From: Candidatus Gastranaerophilales bacterium
Lineage (GTDB): Bacteria > Cyanobacteriota > Vampirovibrionia > Gastranaerophilales > Gastranaerophilaceae
DNA: 46,796 bases
NCBI GenBank assembly: GCA_944325095.1
Contig: CALUYV010000005.1
Coordinates: 1-46,796, forward strand
Direction of reading: 5' to 3'
In this document: positions 1 through 8,365 of the stretch, piece by piece
How positions within the stretch are numbered: position 1 is the stretch's first letter
Layout of the letters: each line of letters opens with the position of its first letter
Made by a program: the position numbers and the translations under genes
Notes under the pieces: generated by a model
What the model saw: the letters and a program-made list of their open reading frames with translations, nothing else
Database searches by the model: none
Told to the model about the DNA's origin: nothing

Positions 1-1092
1 GGAAAATCTCCGATAACAACCTCAAAAACATTTAAAGATACTGTTTGTCCGGTATGCGGTGCACATGCGGTAAGAGAAACTGATACAATGGATACTTTTG
101 TATGCTCAAGCTGGTATTACCTGAGATATGCAGATGCAAAAAATTCAAAAGAATGCTTCAATAAAGACAAAGTAAACCACTGGCTGCCTGTTGACCAGTA
201 TGTCGGCGGTATTGAACACGCAATATTACACCTGTTGTATTCAAGATTTTTCACAAAAGCTCTACGTGACTGCGGGTTGTTAGATTTTGACGAACCGTTT
301 AAAAATCTGCTGACACAGGGAATGGTATTAAAAGACGGTTCAAAAATGTCAAAATCTAAAGGCAATACTGTTGACCCTGATGAAATCTTTGAAAACTACG
401 GAGCAGATACCGCAAGATTGTTTATTCTTTCGGATTCTCCGCCTGCAAGAGATTTTGACTGGTCTGATGCCGGTGTAGAAGGCTGTTACAAATTCCTTAA
501 CAGAGTATGGAGGCTCATAGCATCCAATTCGAAAAATATTACTCTGGATTATCCGGAATTCAAAGCCGGTATGCTGAAAGATAAATCAAACGATGATCTT
601 TTAAGAACAGTCCATATTGCAATTAAGGGAATTACTAACGATATTTCAAATGATTTCCAATTTAATACGGTAATCTCAAAATACAGAGAATTGACTAATG
701 CAATATATGATTGGCAGGCAAAGAAAACCGATTTAACCGAAGAAGATAAATCCGTTTTGAGTTTTGCAATAATTTCTTTGATAAAACTCATGTCGCCTGT
801 TGCTGTTCACCTGACAGAAGAAGCATGGCATGATCTCGGCGGTCAGGGTTCTATTCATGAACAGTTCTGGTGCAAATGGGATGAAAATCTTGCAAAATCA
901 AGTTCAATAACACTTGTTGTTCAGGTTAACGGAAAAGTAAAAGATAAAATCGAAGTTGAAGAAGGGTTAAGCCAGGAGGAAATGATACAAGTTGCTCTTG
1001 CAAGCCCGAAAATAAAAGCACAAACCGACGGAAAAACTATTGTTAAAACAATTGCTGTTCCGGGAAAACTGGTTAATATCGTTGTAAAATAA
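1..1092 (+). CDS. leuS: Leucyl-tRNA synthetase, C-terminal part (5' end outside window)
   Basis: Class I aminoacyl-tRNA synthetase that charges tRNA-Leu in the cytoplasm. The frame is open from base 1, so this is only the 3' part of the gene. It begins in the zinc-type CPVCG segment and runs through RETDTMDTFVCSSWYY, typical of LeuRS. The catalytic KMSKS signature (DGSKMSKSKGNTVDP) follows near base 350, then the helical anticodon-binding domain. The C-terminal VQVNGKVKDKI stretch is the small tRNA-binding domain ending LeuRS proteins. The stop at 1090-1092 is followed by a perfect hairpin. Identification is firm; nothing can be said about the editing domain, which lies upstream. Confidence 0.97.
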   Translation, partial: GKSPITTSKTFKDTVCPVCGAHAVRETDTMDTFVCSSWYYLRYADAKNSKECFNKDKVNHWLPVDQYVGGIEHAILHLLYSRFFTKALRDCGLLDFDEPFKNLLTQGMVLKDGSKMSKSKGNTVDPDEIFENYGADTARLFILSDSPPARDFDWSDAGVEGCYKFLNRVWRLIASNSKNITLDYPEFKAGMLKDKSNDDLLRTVHIAIKGITNDISNDFQFNTVISKYRELTNAIYDWQAKKTDLTEEDKSVLSFAIISLIKLMSPVAVHLTEEAWHDLGGQGSIHEQFWCKWDENLAKSSSITLVVQVNGKVKDKIEVEEGLSQEEMIQVALASPKIKAQTDGKTIVKTIAVPGKLVNIVVK

Positions 1093-1117
1093 TAAATTTA
1101 TCTTTATTCAAAAAAAA

Positions 1118-1157
1118 AACAAACCGTTCTTAAAAATATTTTTAAGAACGGTTTGTT
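1118..1157. terminator. Perfect 40-base inverted repeat downstream of leuS
   Basis: Bases 1118-1157 form a perfect palindrome with core AACCGTTCTTAAAAA and its exact complement. A run of ten A residues precedes it and no T tract follows it on the plus strand. The T tract would lie downstream only on the minus strand. The position after leuS suggests transcription termination or mRNA 3'-end protection, but the geometry fits a minus-strand intrinsic terminator better. Confidence 0.5.
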
Positions 1158-1251
1158 CAAATGCCGAATTACCGCTTTATCATTGTTAATTTTCTTTTTT
1201 ATAGTAAAATATTGCATGTAAATACCGGTAACTAAAGGAAAGGATATTAAA

Positions 1252-2934
1252 ATGACAAAACTTTCACCATTACAAATTGAGAGATTAAAGTACCAGCCAA
1301 AATTACCTTTGAGTTTACAAAGCGGTGTAAATTCACTGGAATTGGTTGAAGGTTCCGCAACTCAATCTGTCAGAGATCAGGAACAAATCAAAAATTTATT
1401 TGCAAACACCTACGGAAAACCTACCGTAACATTTAAACCGGCTTTATCATCTGCCGTTTCGGAAGTTAGAAATGTCGGTGTTATTTTATCAGGCGGTCAG
1501 GCTCCAGGCGGACACAATGTTATTGCAGGACTTTATGATGCTTTAAAAAATGCTAATCCTGCCAATAAGTTATACGGATTTTTAGGCGGTCCATCCGGTA
1601 TTATTGACGGAAAATATGTTGAATTTGATGATGAATTTATCAATGCATACAGAAATACCGGCGGTTTTGATATTATAGGTTCAGGCAGAACCAAACTTGA
1701 AACAGAAGAACAATTCCAAAAATCTCTTGCAGTCTGCAAAAAGTTAGGTATTTCCGCAGTTGTCATAATCGGCGGAGATGACTCTAATACCAACGCAGCA
1801 CTGCTTGCAGAATGGTTTGTTAAAAATAATGCCGGAATTCAGGTTATAGGCTGCCCGAAAACAATTGACGGCGACCTTAAAAATGAACAAATCGAAATCT
1901 CTTTCGGTTTTGATACTGCAACAAAAACTTATGCTGAACTTATCGGAAACATCCAGAGAGATGCAAATTCAGCTAAAAAATACTGGCACTTTGTAAAAAT
2001 TATGGGCAGAAGCGCATCTCATGTTGCTTTGGAAGCCGCTTTACAAACCCAGCCGAATATCACTTTGATTTCTGAAGAAGTTGAAGAGAAAAAAATGTCA
2101 TTATCTTCAATTATTGACTATATGACAGATATCATTGTAAGACGCTCAGACAACGGCAAAAACTTCGGTATCGCAGTAATTCCGGAAGGATTAATCGAAT
2201 TTATACCTGAAATGAAATCAATGATTTCTAATCTGAACGATATTATGGCTTCATTAGAAACGGATCCTGATTTTGTTAATGCTACAACTATTCGTGATAA
2301 ATTTGATATTGTAGAAAACAGGCTTGATCCTGAAAATGCGAAAGTATATAACTCTCTGCCGGCTATAATTAAAGGTCAATTATTAGCAGACAGAGATCCG
2401 CACGGCAATGTTCAGGTTTCTAAAATTGAAACTGAAAAATTGTTAATTGAAATGATTTCTATAAAATTAGAAGAAATGAAAGCCCGCGGAGAATATATCG
2501 GAAAATTCTCGGCACAATCTCACTTCTTCGGATATGAAGGCCGCTGCGCATTCCCGTCAAACTTTGATGCGGATTATTGCTACTCACTTGGTTACAACGC
2601 ATTTGCATTAATCAATTTCGGATTAACAGGATATTTGTCATCCGTAAGAAATTTAACACAACCGGCAGACGAATGGATTGCAGGCGGTATTCCTCTTACA
2701 ATGATGATGAATATGGAAAAACGTCACGGCGAAATGAAACCGGTTATCCAAAAAGCACTGGTAAGACTGGACGGCCCTGTATTCAAACAATTGCAAGATA
2801 ACAGAGAAGATTGGGCAATGAATGACAGATACTTATTCCCGGGTGCTATTCAATACTTCGGGCCAAGTTCTGTTTGTGATATTACAACAATCACTCTGCA
2901 ATTGGAAAGAAGCAAATCTCTTGCTTCAGTATAA
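1252..2934 (+). CDS. pfp: Pyrophosphate--fructose 6-phosphate 1-phosphotransferase
   Basis: Catalyses reversible phosphorylation of fructose 6-phosphate using pyrophosphate instead of ATP, in glycolysis/gluconeogenesis. The 560-residue length matches the long PFP type rather than 320-residue ATP-PFK. Visible motifs are GGQAPGGHN near residue 81 (phosphate-binding loop), [10 protein letters not shown] near 175 with the Asp typical of PPi-dependent enzymes, PKTIDGDL near 203 containing the catalytic Asp, and [15 protein letters not shown] ribosome-binding site (AAAGGAAAGGA) lies just before the ATG. A strong terminator follows directly, so the gene is probably monocistronic. The PPi-dependent form fits an energy-limited fermentative metabolism. 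Confidence 0.95.
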   Translation: MTKLSPLQIERLKYQPKLPLSLQSGVNSLELVEGSATQSVRDQEQIKNLFANTYGKPTVTFKPALSSAVSEVRNVGVILSGGQAPGGHNVIAGLYDALKNANPANKLYGFLGGPSGIIDGKYVEFDDEFINAYRNTGGFDIIGSGRTKLETEEQFQKSLAVCKKLGISAVVIIGGDDSNTNAALLAEWFVKNNAGIQVIGCPKTIDGDLKNEQIEISFGFDTATKTYAELIGNIQRDANSAKKYWHFVKIMGRSASHVALEAALQTQPNITLISEEVEEKKMSLSSIIDYMTDIIVRRSDNGKNFGIAVIPEGLIEFIPEMKSMISNLNDIMASLETDPDFVNATTIRDKFDIVENRLDPENAKVYNSLPAIIKGQLLADRDPHGNVQVSKIETEKLLIEMISIKLEEMKARGEYIGKFSAQSHFFGYEGRCAFPSNFDADYCYSLGYNAFALINFGLTGYLSSVRNLTQPADEWIAGGIPLTMMMNMEKRHGEMKPVIQKALVRLDGPVFKQLQDNREDWAMNDRYLFPGAIQYFGPSSVCDITTITLQLERSKSLASV

Positions 2935-2944
2935 TTTATAAAAA

Positions 2945-2983
2945 GAAGAGGCGGTGCGGTAAATATCGCACCGCCTCTTTTTT
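2945..2983 (+). terminator. Intrinsic terminator of pfp
   Basis: A 12-bp stem (AGAGGCGGTGCG with its complement CGCACCGCCTCT) with an eight-base loop is followed by six T residues. This is a classic Rho-independent terminator right after the pfp stop codon. Confidence 0.92.
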
Positions 2984-3036
2984 AGTCCACAAAATAATTA
3001 CTCTATCTATATGACAACTAATTTTGACTTATTTTC

Positions 3037-3042
3037 TATAAT
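3037..3042 (+). promoter_or_regulatory. -10 box at leaderless distance from the gene at 3049
   Basis: TATAAT at 3037-3042 ends six bases before the ATG at 3049, so transcription would start at or near the first base of the start codon. No Shine-Dalgarno sequence fits between them. A convincing -35 is not evident; TTGACT at 3024-3029 is too close. Confidence 0.5.
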
Positions 3043-3048
3043 GTTAGA

Positions 3049-3729
3049 ATGGAAGAAGTTGTTATTGATAAAAAATACTCGGATTTTATCGAAGAGATGA
3101 TAGAACAAGTATCATCTGTTCTGCCCGAAGATATCAACACCTTGCAGGCAAGTTATCTGAAAAATAATATGAAAAAATCAATGACATTAATGGCTTCTTC
3201 TATCAATGACAACGAAGTATTCAAAGTTCTGGATTTTAAAGAACAATGTTTTTACATCCAAATAATTGCAGAATGGTCTTTTCACAAAGAAATTGATTTA
3301 TTTCGCTCGGGAATTTCCCCTAAATACTGGAAAGTCGTAATGAACAAAATCTGGTATGTTATGTGGGAAGTTATGTATGCCTGCGTAAAAAACGATGCTC
3401 CGCATTCAACAACACTAAGCCTTGTTGAACGTTTTGTTAACCGGACTTATAACGAAGCAATCGAAGAATTAAAAGAGCAGGAAATTATTGACGATGTTGT
3501 TGAAATTAAAGCAAAAGAACAGTCAAATATTGACAAAATGGCACGCGAAATCAAACTTGCAGAACGAATAAGAAGCGGAATCAGCCTTTCCTTCAAGAGA
3601 TTTCTCCTTGCCATAATTGTCGGCTGTGCAATAACTTTTATTATATTAAAGTTAAAAGTCGCCGGACTTATCGGAATTTTAACATTTATTCTCGTTTATT
3701 ATTTTCTGCCGAACAATAAAAACGGATAA
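3049..3729 (+). CDS. Unknown protein with C-terminal transmembrane hairpin
   Basis: I do not recognise this 226-residue protein. Residues 1-180 are soluble and helical, rich in charged and aromatic residues (for example ECFYIQIIAEW-like and WYVMWEVMY segments near 65-115). There is a charged, possibly coiled-coil segment around 140-180. Two hydrophobic stretches follow: about 186-204 (LLAIIVGCAITFIIL) and 206-221 (LIGILTFILVYYF), ending with the short polar tail NNKNG. The topology suggests a cytoplasmic domain tethered by a C-terminal membrane hairpin. The gene sits alone between the pfp terminator and tpiA and has a -10 box directly before its start codon. No function is inferred. Confidence 0.75.
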   Translation: MEEVVIDKKYSDFIEEMIEQVSSVLPEDINTLQASYLKNNMKKSMTLMASSINDNEVFKVLDFKEQCFYIQIIAEWSFHKEIDLFRSGISPKYWKVVMNKIWYVMWEVMYACVKNDAPHSTTLSLVERFVNRTYNEAIEELKEQEIIDDVVEIKAKEQSNIDKMAREIKLAERIRSGISLSFKRFLLAIIVGCAITFIILKLKVAGLIGILTFILVYYFLPNNKNG

Positions 3730-3739
3730 TTCTCCAACC

Positions 3740-3768
3740 TTGCATAACATCTTTGTTTAATATAAAAT
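3740..3768 (+). promoter_or_regulatory. tpiA promoter
   Basis: TTGCAT (3740-3745) and TAAAAT (3763-3768) are separated by 17 bases, a sigma-70-type arrangement. They lie 38 bases upstream of the tpiA start, which has AAAGGAGAG as ribosome-binding site at about 3792. Confidence 0.6.
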
Positions 3769-3806
3769 ACGGGTGAAATTGTGGTACTAATAAAGGAGAG
3801 ATTGTT

Positions 3807-4601
3807 ATGTCAAGAAAACCAATTATTGCAGGAAACTGGAAAATGAATCTTTTACAAAGTGATGCAAAAGCATTATATGAAGGAATTAAATCTTTTGTAT
3901 CAAAATACAATGCACCTCAATTACCAACCGTAATTATTGCACCTGTATTTACATCTTTGAATCAAGTATCTGAAATTCCTTGCGACTGCGGCTGCCAGGG
4001 CAGCAAATTGTATGTTGCAGGTCAAAACTGCCACTGGGAATCATCAGGTGCATACACCGGAGAAATCTCTGTTGAAATGCTGAAAGATGCAGGCTGTTCT
4101 TATGTTATCATCGGACACTCTGAAAGAAGACAGTATTTCTCTGAAACAGATGAAATGATTAACAAAAAAGCAAAAGCAATTTTAGCAGGCGGTTTGATTC
4201 CTATTATCTGCTGCGGTGAAACTCTTGAACAAAGAGAAGACGGTATTACAGATTCTCATATTGCAACTCAAATCAGAGCAGCATTAAACGGAATCTCATC
4301 AGAAGATATCGCAAAATCAGTTATCGCCTATGAACCAATCTGGGCTATCGGAACCGGAAAATCTTGCGATGCGGATGAAGCAAACAGAGTTATCAAAATG
4401 ATTAGAAGTGTTGTTGCGGAAATCGCAGGTGCTCAAGCTGCTGATTCAATCAGAATCCTTTACGGCGGTTCTGTTAAACCTTCAACTATTGAAGAACAAA
4501 TGTCAAAATCAGATATCGACGGTGCTTTAATAGGCGGTGCTTCATTGAAAGCAGACAGTTTCAACGAAATCATTGAAAAAACAATGAAAGTTGCTGTATA
4601 A
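3807..4601 (+). CDS. tpiA: Triosephosphate isomerase
   Basis: Interconverts dihydroxyacetone phosphate and glyceraldehyde 3-phosphate in glycolysis. All family landmarks are present: NWKMN with substrate-binding Lys12, IIGHSERR with catalytic His104, AYEPIWAIGTG with catalytic Glu176, and LYGGSVKPS plus IDGALIGGASL for phosphate binding. The length of 264 residues is slightly above the usual 250. The excess lies in a cysteine-containing insertion at about 57-76 (CDCGC...C) after the third strand, which is unusual. The gene has its own promoter and terminator and lies downstream of another glycolytic gene, pfp. Confidence 0.97.
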   Translation: MSRKPIIAGNWKMNLLQSDAKALYEGIKSFVSKYNAPQLPTVIIAPVFTSLNQVSEIPCDCGCQGSKLYVAGQNCHWESSGAYTGEISVEMLKDAGCSYVIIGHSERRQYFSETDEMINKKAKAILAGGLIPIICCGETLEQREDGITDSHIATQIRAALNGISSEDIAKSVIAYEPIWAIGTGKSCDADEANRVIKMIRSVVAEIAGAQAADSIRILYGGSVKPSTIEEQMSKSDIDGALIGGASLKADSFNEIIEKTMKVAV

Positions 4602-4626
4602 AATTTCGATTGACAGTCAAAATGAG

Positions 4627-4656
4627 AAAAGGTTCGGAAAATTTCCGAACCTTTTT
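4627..4656 (+). terminator. Intrinsic terminator of tpiA
   Basis: The inverted repeat AAAGGTTCGGAAA/TTTCCGAACCTTT is followed by more T residues, 25 bases after the tpiA stop codon. Confidence 0.85.
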
Positions 4657-4973
4657 GTTAAATTTTTGTAATAAAATTTTTATCAATATTTAGTTATGTA
4701 AAGTAAATAATTTAGCCAAAATTTTTGTATAATTATCTGCATCATCAAACATAATTTTTTTATTTTTTAAAGCAAAAAGTGTTGTGGATACACGCTTTGA
4801 GGCAGTTTTTAATTGTAAAGTTTTGTTACTTTTTGCTACAAATATAGTAAAGTTTAGTAGAAAAAATACCGTTACATGTTGTATAATATATATAGAAGAT
4901 ATACTAAATAGTGAATCGCAAACAATAGCCATTGAATATTTTGTTATAATCAAAATAGAAAGGCAGCGAATAT
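4657..4973. other. AT-rich intergenic stretch with promoter
   Basis: About 320 bases without a convincing gene between the tpiA terminator and the R3H ATPase gene. The stretch is very AT-rich. TATAAT boxes occur at 4882-4887 and at 4945-4950. The second is an extended -10 (TGTTATAAT, 4942-4950), placed correctly for the downstream gene. Short frames on either strand lack ribosome-binding sites and recognisable composition. Nothing else was seen. Confidence 0.6.
4942..4950 (+). promoter_or_regulatory. Extended -10 promoter of the R3H ATPase gene
   Basis: TGTTATAAT is a complete extended -10 element 23 bases before the ATG at 4974. A ribosome-binding site, GAAAGGCAG, lies between them. No good -35 is present, which is common with extended -10 promoters. 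Confidence 0.5.
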
Positions 4974-6587
4974 ATGAGTAACTTACAATTTCAGAATGAT
5001 TTAGACAAGTTGGTTGAGATCCTGCCGGAGAAAATTCGGACATACATCGATTACCCTAAAATGGACGACGTAATAGAAATAGTTGTCGATATAGGCCGTC
5101 CGCCGGAAATTCGGCACGCAGACGGAAAAATCGAATATCTTGGCAATACCGATATCACATACGATGATATTGATTACATCACATCAAGAGTACAGGAATT
5201 TACAACAGACAATCGTTCCGGAATTCCGGGAACACTGCACAGAATCAGTGCAATAAGAAACAGACAAAATCGAATTGTAGGACTCACATGCAGAATCGGC
5301 AGAGTCGTAACCGGAACAATCTCATGTATCAAAGATATTTGTTTGCAAAACAAAAGTATATTATTCCTCGGACGGCCCGGGGTCGGAAAAACAACAAAAC
5401 TGAGAGAAATCTCACGGCTTGTGGCAGATGAACTCGGAAAAAGAGTTGTCATTGTTGATACTTCTAACGAAATTGCAGGCGACGGTGACACTCCGCATCC
5501 GGCAGTGGGGCATGCAAGAAGAATGCAGGTTCGCCAGCCGGAATACCAAAAAGATATTATGATTGAGGCTGTCGAAAACCATACCCCTGAAGTCATTGTT
5601 GTTGACGAAATCGGGACAGAAGCCGAAGCACAGGCAGCCAGAACCATTGCCGAGCGAGGTGTTATGCTCATTGCAACCGCACACGGCAACAGTTTGGAAA
5701 GTTTAATTAAAAACCCGACATTATCAGATTTAGTCGGCGGTATTCAATCCGTTACACTGGGTGATGACGAAGCAAAACGCCGCTCCTCACAAAAAACTGT
5801 TCTTGAACGGGAGAAACAGCCGACTTTCGATATCGTTATAGAAATTCTTGACAGAAATACTCTTGCAGTTTATAAAGACACTGCAGAGGCTGTTGATTAT
5901 ATCCTCAGAGGATGGCCAATCAGACCTGAAATAAGAAAAGTTGACAAATCTTACGACTTTAACAAACAAGAAAACTCTCAGGAAAAATCACCTACCGTCC
6001 TTGAACATATCAATGCTCTTGAAGAAAAAATTGAACATCCGGACAGTTTAAAATTCAGTTTTTCACGGCAAAAATATGTTGAAGAAATTAAAAAATACAA
6101 AAAGATTTATCTGTATGCCGTATCAAGAAGCATTGCGGAAAAAGTAATCGAAAGACTTGATTTGAATGCTGAAATCACCAGAAACCTTGATGAAGCAGAT
6201 ATTGTAATCGCACACAAAAACTTTATTAAAGGCGGAGCCAAAGTTCTAAGTACGGCAGAAGAAAACAGACTGCAAATATTCTATATAAAAACAAATTCAA
6301 TGGCGCAAATCCAGAAAGTAATAAAAGAAGCACTGGATATTGCAGAACTCAACAGCCATCAAACATTTTACGATATAACAGAAAAAGCTCTTGACGAAAC
6401 TCAAAAAGCAATTGATAAAATTCTTGCAGGAGCATCAGATATCGAATTAACACCCCAGAATACAAGAATAAGAAAATTGCAGCACGAACTGGTCGAACAA
6501 CATAATCTTGAAAGTAAATCCATCGGCGAAGGAACAAACAGGCATCTGCGAATTGTCGGCGGTAAAGATTACGGCAACAGAAATTAA
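4974..6587 (+). CDS. Ycf45/SpoIIIAA-type ATPase with C-terminal R3H domain
   Basis: P-loop ATPase of the single-stranded-nucleic-acid-binding R3H type known from cyanobacteria and plastids (Ycf45). The exact role is unknown. The N-terminal 110 residues hold the family region with PPEIR and TCRIGR. The Walker A motif GRPGVGKTT is at about 133-141. The segment VVIVDTSNEIAGDGD follows, and Walker B EVIVVDEIGTEAEAQA is near 206-220. AHGNSLESLIKNPTLSDLVGG is typical of this family and of SpoIIIAA. The last 40 residues (QHELVEQHNLESKSIGEG..R.L) form the R3H nucleic-acid-binding module. The gene is apparently monocistronic. It is one of the better lineage markers in the window. Confidence 0.92.
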   Translation: MSNLQFQNDLDKLVEILPEKIRTYIDYPKMDDVIEIVVDIGRPPEIRHADGKIEYLGNTDITYDDIDYITSRVQEFTTDNRSGIPGTLHRISAIRNRQNRIVGLTCRIGRVVTGTISCIKDICLQNKSILFLGRPGVGKTTKLREISRLVADELGKRVVIVDTSNEIAGDGDTPHPAVGHARRMQVRQPEYQKDIMIEAVENHTPEVIVVDEIGTEAEAQAARTIAERGVMLIATAHGNSLESLIKNPTLSDLVGGIQSVTLGDDEAKRRSSQKTVLEREKQPTFDIVIEILDRNTLAVYKDTAEAVDYILRGWPIRPEIRKVDKSYDFNKQENSQEKSPTVLEHINALEEKIEHPDSLKFSFSRQKYVEEIKKYKKIYLYAVSRSIAEKVIERLDLNAEITRNLDEADIVIAHKNFIKGGAKVLSTAEENRLQIFYIKTNSMAQIQKVIKEALDIAELNSHQTFYDITEKALDETQKAIDKILAGASDIELTPQNTRIRKLQHELVEQHNLESKSIGEGTNRHLRIVGGKDYGNRN

Positions 6588-6603
6588 AATATGAAAATTT
6601 AAT

Positions 6604-6731
6604 AACAGGTTTGAGCCTCTTCTCTAAAGTGCGGGGAAACTACGTCATTCTGCCAAAACCTTTGAGAGGAGGTTCTTGATATTAATTTATCTTTCAAAAG
6701 CATACAGCCCGCAAAACGAATAGACCTTGTT
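6604..6731 (+). ncRNA. Candidate structured RNA with pseudoknot (strand uncertain)
   Basis: A noncoding gap between two convergent genes can fold extensively. The closing stem pairs 6604-6612 (AACAGGTTT) with 6722-6731 (AGACCTTGTT), one bulged base. Inside it, 6613-6629 pairs with 6660-6675 (GAGCCTCTTCTC with GAGAGGAGGTTC), giving a hairpin of about 16 bp. Its loop begins TGCGGG (6630-6635), which is perfectly complementary to CCCGCA (6708-6713), making a pseudoknot inside the closing stem. I could not match it to 6S, SRP, tmRNA or a known riboswitch. A minus-strand RNA would show nearly the same pairing, so orientation is a guess. Confidence 0.4.
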
Positions 6732-6759
6732 TATTTACTAAATATACATAATTATTTTT

Positions 6760-7758
6760 TTATTGTGCCAGTTTAACTTCACCTTCAACAGGTTTGGCAT
6801 CTTCAGCAACTCTGTAATAATACTGCGGGTATTCATTTTCTTTTCCTTCATTATAATTTCTTAATGAAACAGGATAATACTCTTCGCCCCAGTATGTTTC
6901 ATCACATTTGTATTCTTCATTATATCTTGTTTTCTTAACTCTTGCCCTTCCGAGTTTTTGGCCGTCCTCGGTTGTAACAATAGATTCTATGAATTTATCG
7001 CCTTCTCCGCCGGCATATTTACCAGGTCTGGTTGAAGAATACAAAACATCAACAGCCATCATTTTGGCAATTTTATCAAGTTCTTTATATTTTTCCTGTG
7101 CTTTTAAATTATCTGCATCTATCTGCTCCTGAGTTTTAGGAGTTTTTACAAGTTCTTGTTTATCTTTTCTCAAAAATCTGCGTTTTGTAACCACCTCTGC
7201 GGTATAAGGTTTTTTAAGCTGTTCAATTTCGTATTTCAATTGCGATTTTATTCTTCTCAAAGTATCCTGAGGATGTTTTAATTCATCTTCAGTCCATGTT
7301 TTTTTCATTTCTGCAAGTTCCTTCGCCAAAACGGCATGCTCTTCCGGTTTTGTTTCAACTTTCACAACCGGTTCCGGTTTATTTTCCTGAGCCGGTATCT
7401 TTTTTGGCTCTGCAGGTTTTTCAGCCGCTGCTGGCTGAACATCTTCTGCCAGAATGTAACCTGCCGCTTTTGCAAGTCTTATAAATTCAGTATCTTTATA
7501 ATCAAAAGTTTTGCCGGCCAACAGCCTTCTAAAATTGATATTATCTTTTCTTTCGGCATGTAATTTTTCAAATTCTTTGCCGAGTGCTATTTGTTCTGCT
7601 TTTGTAAAACCGTCTTTATCTTTGTCGATAAAAATTCCTTCTTTTACATAGGCATTTAATTTGTCCATATAATCGTAAGAAATACCTATTCGTCTTGGTT
7701 TTCTCTGTGTACCGTCAGTTACGGTAATTCTGACAACTCCGTTTCCCCAATCGCTCAT
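6760..7758 (-). CDS. Unknown protein with EF-hand-like loop
   Basis: A 332-residue protein of unknown function. Near residues 44-55 there is a calcium-loop-like segment, IDKDKDGFTKAE, resembling an EF-hand or dockerin half-loop (D-x-D-x-D-G). Residues 105-150 are a Pro/Ala/Glu/Lys-rich linker. About 150-235 is highly charged and helical (coiled-coil-like). The C-terminus is rich in Tyr and acidic residues (ETYWGEEYYPVSLRNY). There is no signal peptide or membrane segment, so a cytoplasmic or non-classically exported location is likely. The ATG is preceded by AAAGAAAGGGA. It is transcribed alone, convergent with the R3H ATPase gene. Confidence 0.8.
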   Translation of the reverse strand: MSDWGNGVVRITVTDGTQRKPRRIGISYDYMDKLNAYVKEGIFIDKDKDGFTKAEQIALGKEFEKLHAERKDNINFRRLLAGKTFDYKDTEFIRLAKAAGYILAEDVQPAAAEKPAEPKKIPAQENKPEPVVKVETKPEEHAVLAKELAEMKKTWTEDELKHPQDTLRRIKSQLKYEIEQLKKPYTAEVVTKRRFLRKDKQELVKTPKTQEQIDADNLKAQEKYKELDKIAKMMAVDVLYSSTRPGKYAGGEGDKFIESIVTTEDGQKLGRARVKKTRYNEEYKCDETYWGEEYYPVSLRNYNEGKENEYPQYYYRVAEDAKPVEGEVKLAQ

Positions 7759-7939
7759 AATTAAATAATCCCTTTCTTTGTTTTCCCCATACCATTATAA
7801 AAAATTCAGCCCGCAAAAAATTGCCCGTTTAATGAAAAATAAAAAATCAAAAACAGCCAAAACTATGATATAAGAATAAAAAAGAAACTTTACAGATGTT
7901 AACAATATATTTTATAAACAGGAAACGAGTAAAATAAAA

Positions 7940-8010
7940 AGGCGACACCCAGATTCGAACTGGGGATAAAAGCTTTGCAGGCTTCTGCCTTACCACTTGG
8001 CCATGTCGCC
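7940..8010 (-). tRNA. tRNA-Cys (GCA)
   Basis: On the minus strand a full cloverleaf folds. The acceptor GGCGACA pairs with TGTCGCC, the D arm is GCCA/AGGC, the anticodon stem GAAGC/GCTTT carries the loop CTGCAAA (anticodon GCA), the variable loop has four bases, and the T arm CCCAG/CTGGG carries TTCGAAT. The discriminator is U, as expected for tRNA-Cys. No CCA is encoded; a T-rich run follows the 3' end directly. A consensus promoter lies 17 bases upstream. Confidence 0.96.
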
Positions 8011-8026
8011 GAACTCTACAGATATA

Positions 8027-8055
8027 AGGATACACAATACATAGCACTATGTCAA
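8027..8055 (-). promoter_or_regulatory. Promoter of tRNA-Cys
   Basis: On the minus strand TTGACA (8050-8055), a 17-base spacer and TATCCT (8027-8032) precede the mature tRNA 5' end by 16 bases, so the primary transcript would carry a short leader. Confidence 0.7.
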
Positions 8056-8365
8056 GAATATGTAAAAAGGAGTTATATACAACTTTACACCAGATATGCT
8101 CGAAATATAACTATAATATCATTTCAAACTTTACAAGACAAACCCGAAGTGAGGACAAACAAATACTCCCTGGGGAAGGCTGGGATGGGGAGTTTTTCCC
8201 TCAAGGGGTTTATTTTATTCGTCATTCCGGACTTGAGCCGGTATCCCATACACTTGGAACAATTATAAATTACTCTGACTGTTCAGGGGGATAGAAAAAT
8301 TGCCCGTGCTGTTCGAAGAGAGATTTTTAGTCAAAACTGCGATATAAACTCCATGTAAAAAAGTT
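8056..8365. other. Intergenic stretch with repeat-like GC-rich element
   Basis: About 310 bases between the tRNA-Cys promoter and the protease gene, without a credible gene. ACTCCC (8165-8170) and GGGAGT (8188-8193) form a hairpin followed by five T residues. At 8221 the segment GTCATTCCGGACTTGAGCCG begins; its first ten bases resemble GTCACTCCGG, the left edge of the repeat copies at 36119 and 46691. Short frames across this segment are not supported by codon character. Confidence 0.5.

Noticed and set aside
1118..1157. Palindrome as an operator of pfp
   Set aside because: It is about 100 bases from the pfp start, directly after leuS, and no regulator or second copy of the site was seen; a 3'-end structure is more likely.
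4690..5043. Minus-strand open frame of 117 codons upstream of the R3H ATPase gene
   Set aside because: It overlaps the start of a firmly identified gene, has no ribosome-binding site and consists mostly of AT-rich spacer translated into low-information sequence.
5174..5689. Long minus-strand frame of 171 codons
   Set aside because: It is entirely inside the R3H ATPase coding region on the opposite strand; its composition mirrors the ATPase codons.
6604..6731. 6S RNA, SRP RNA or tmRNA at this locus
   Set aside because: The SRP tetraloop motif and the tmRNA tRNA-like end with TTCGA are missing, and the pseudoknot does not fit the 6S hairpin.
7975..8294. Two overlapping plus-strand frames running through tRNA-Cys and the following gap
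   Set aside because: One crosses the tRNA gene; both cover repeat-like DNA, lack ribosome-binding sites and show no protein-like pattern.
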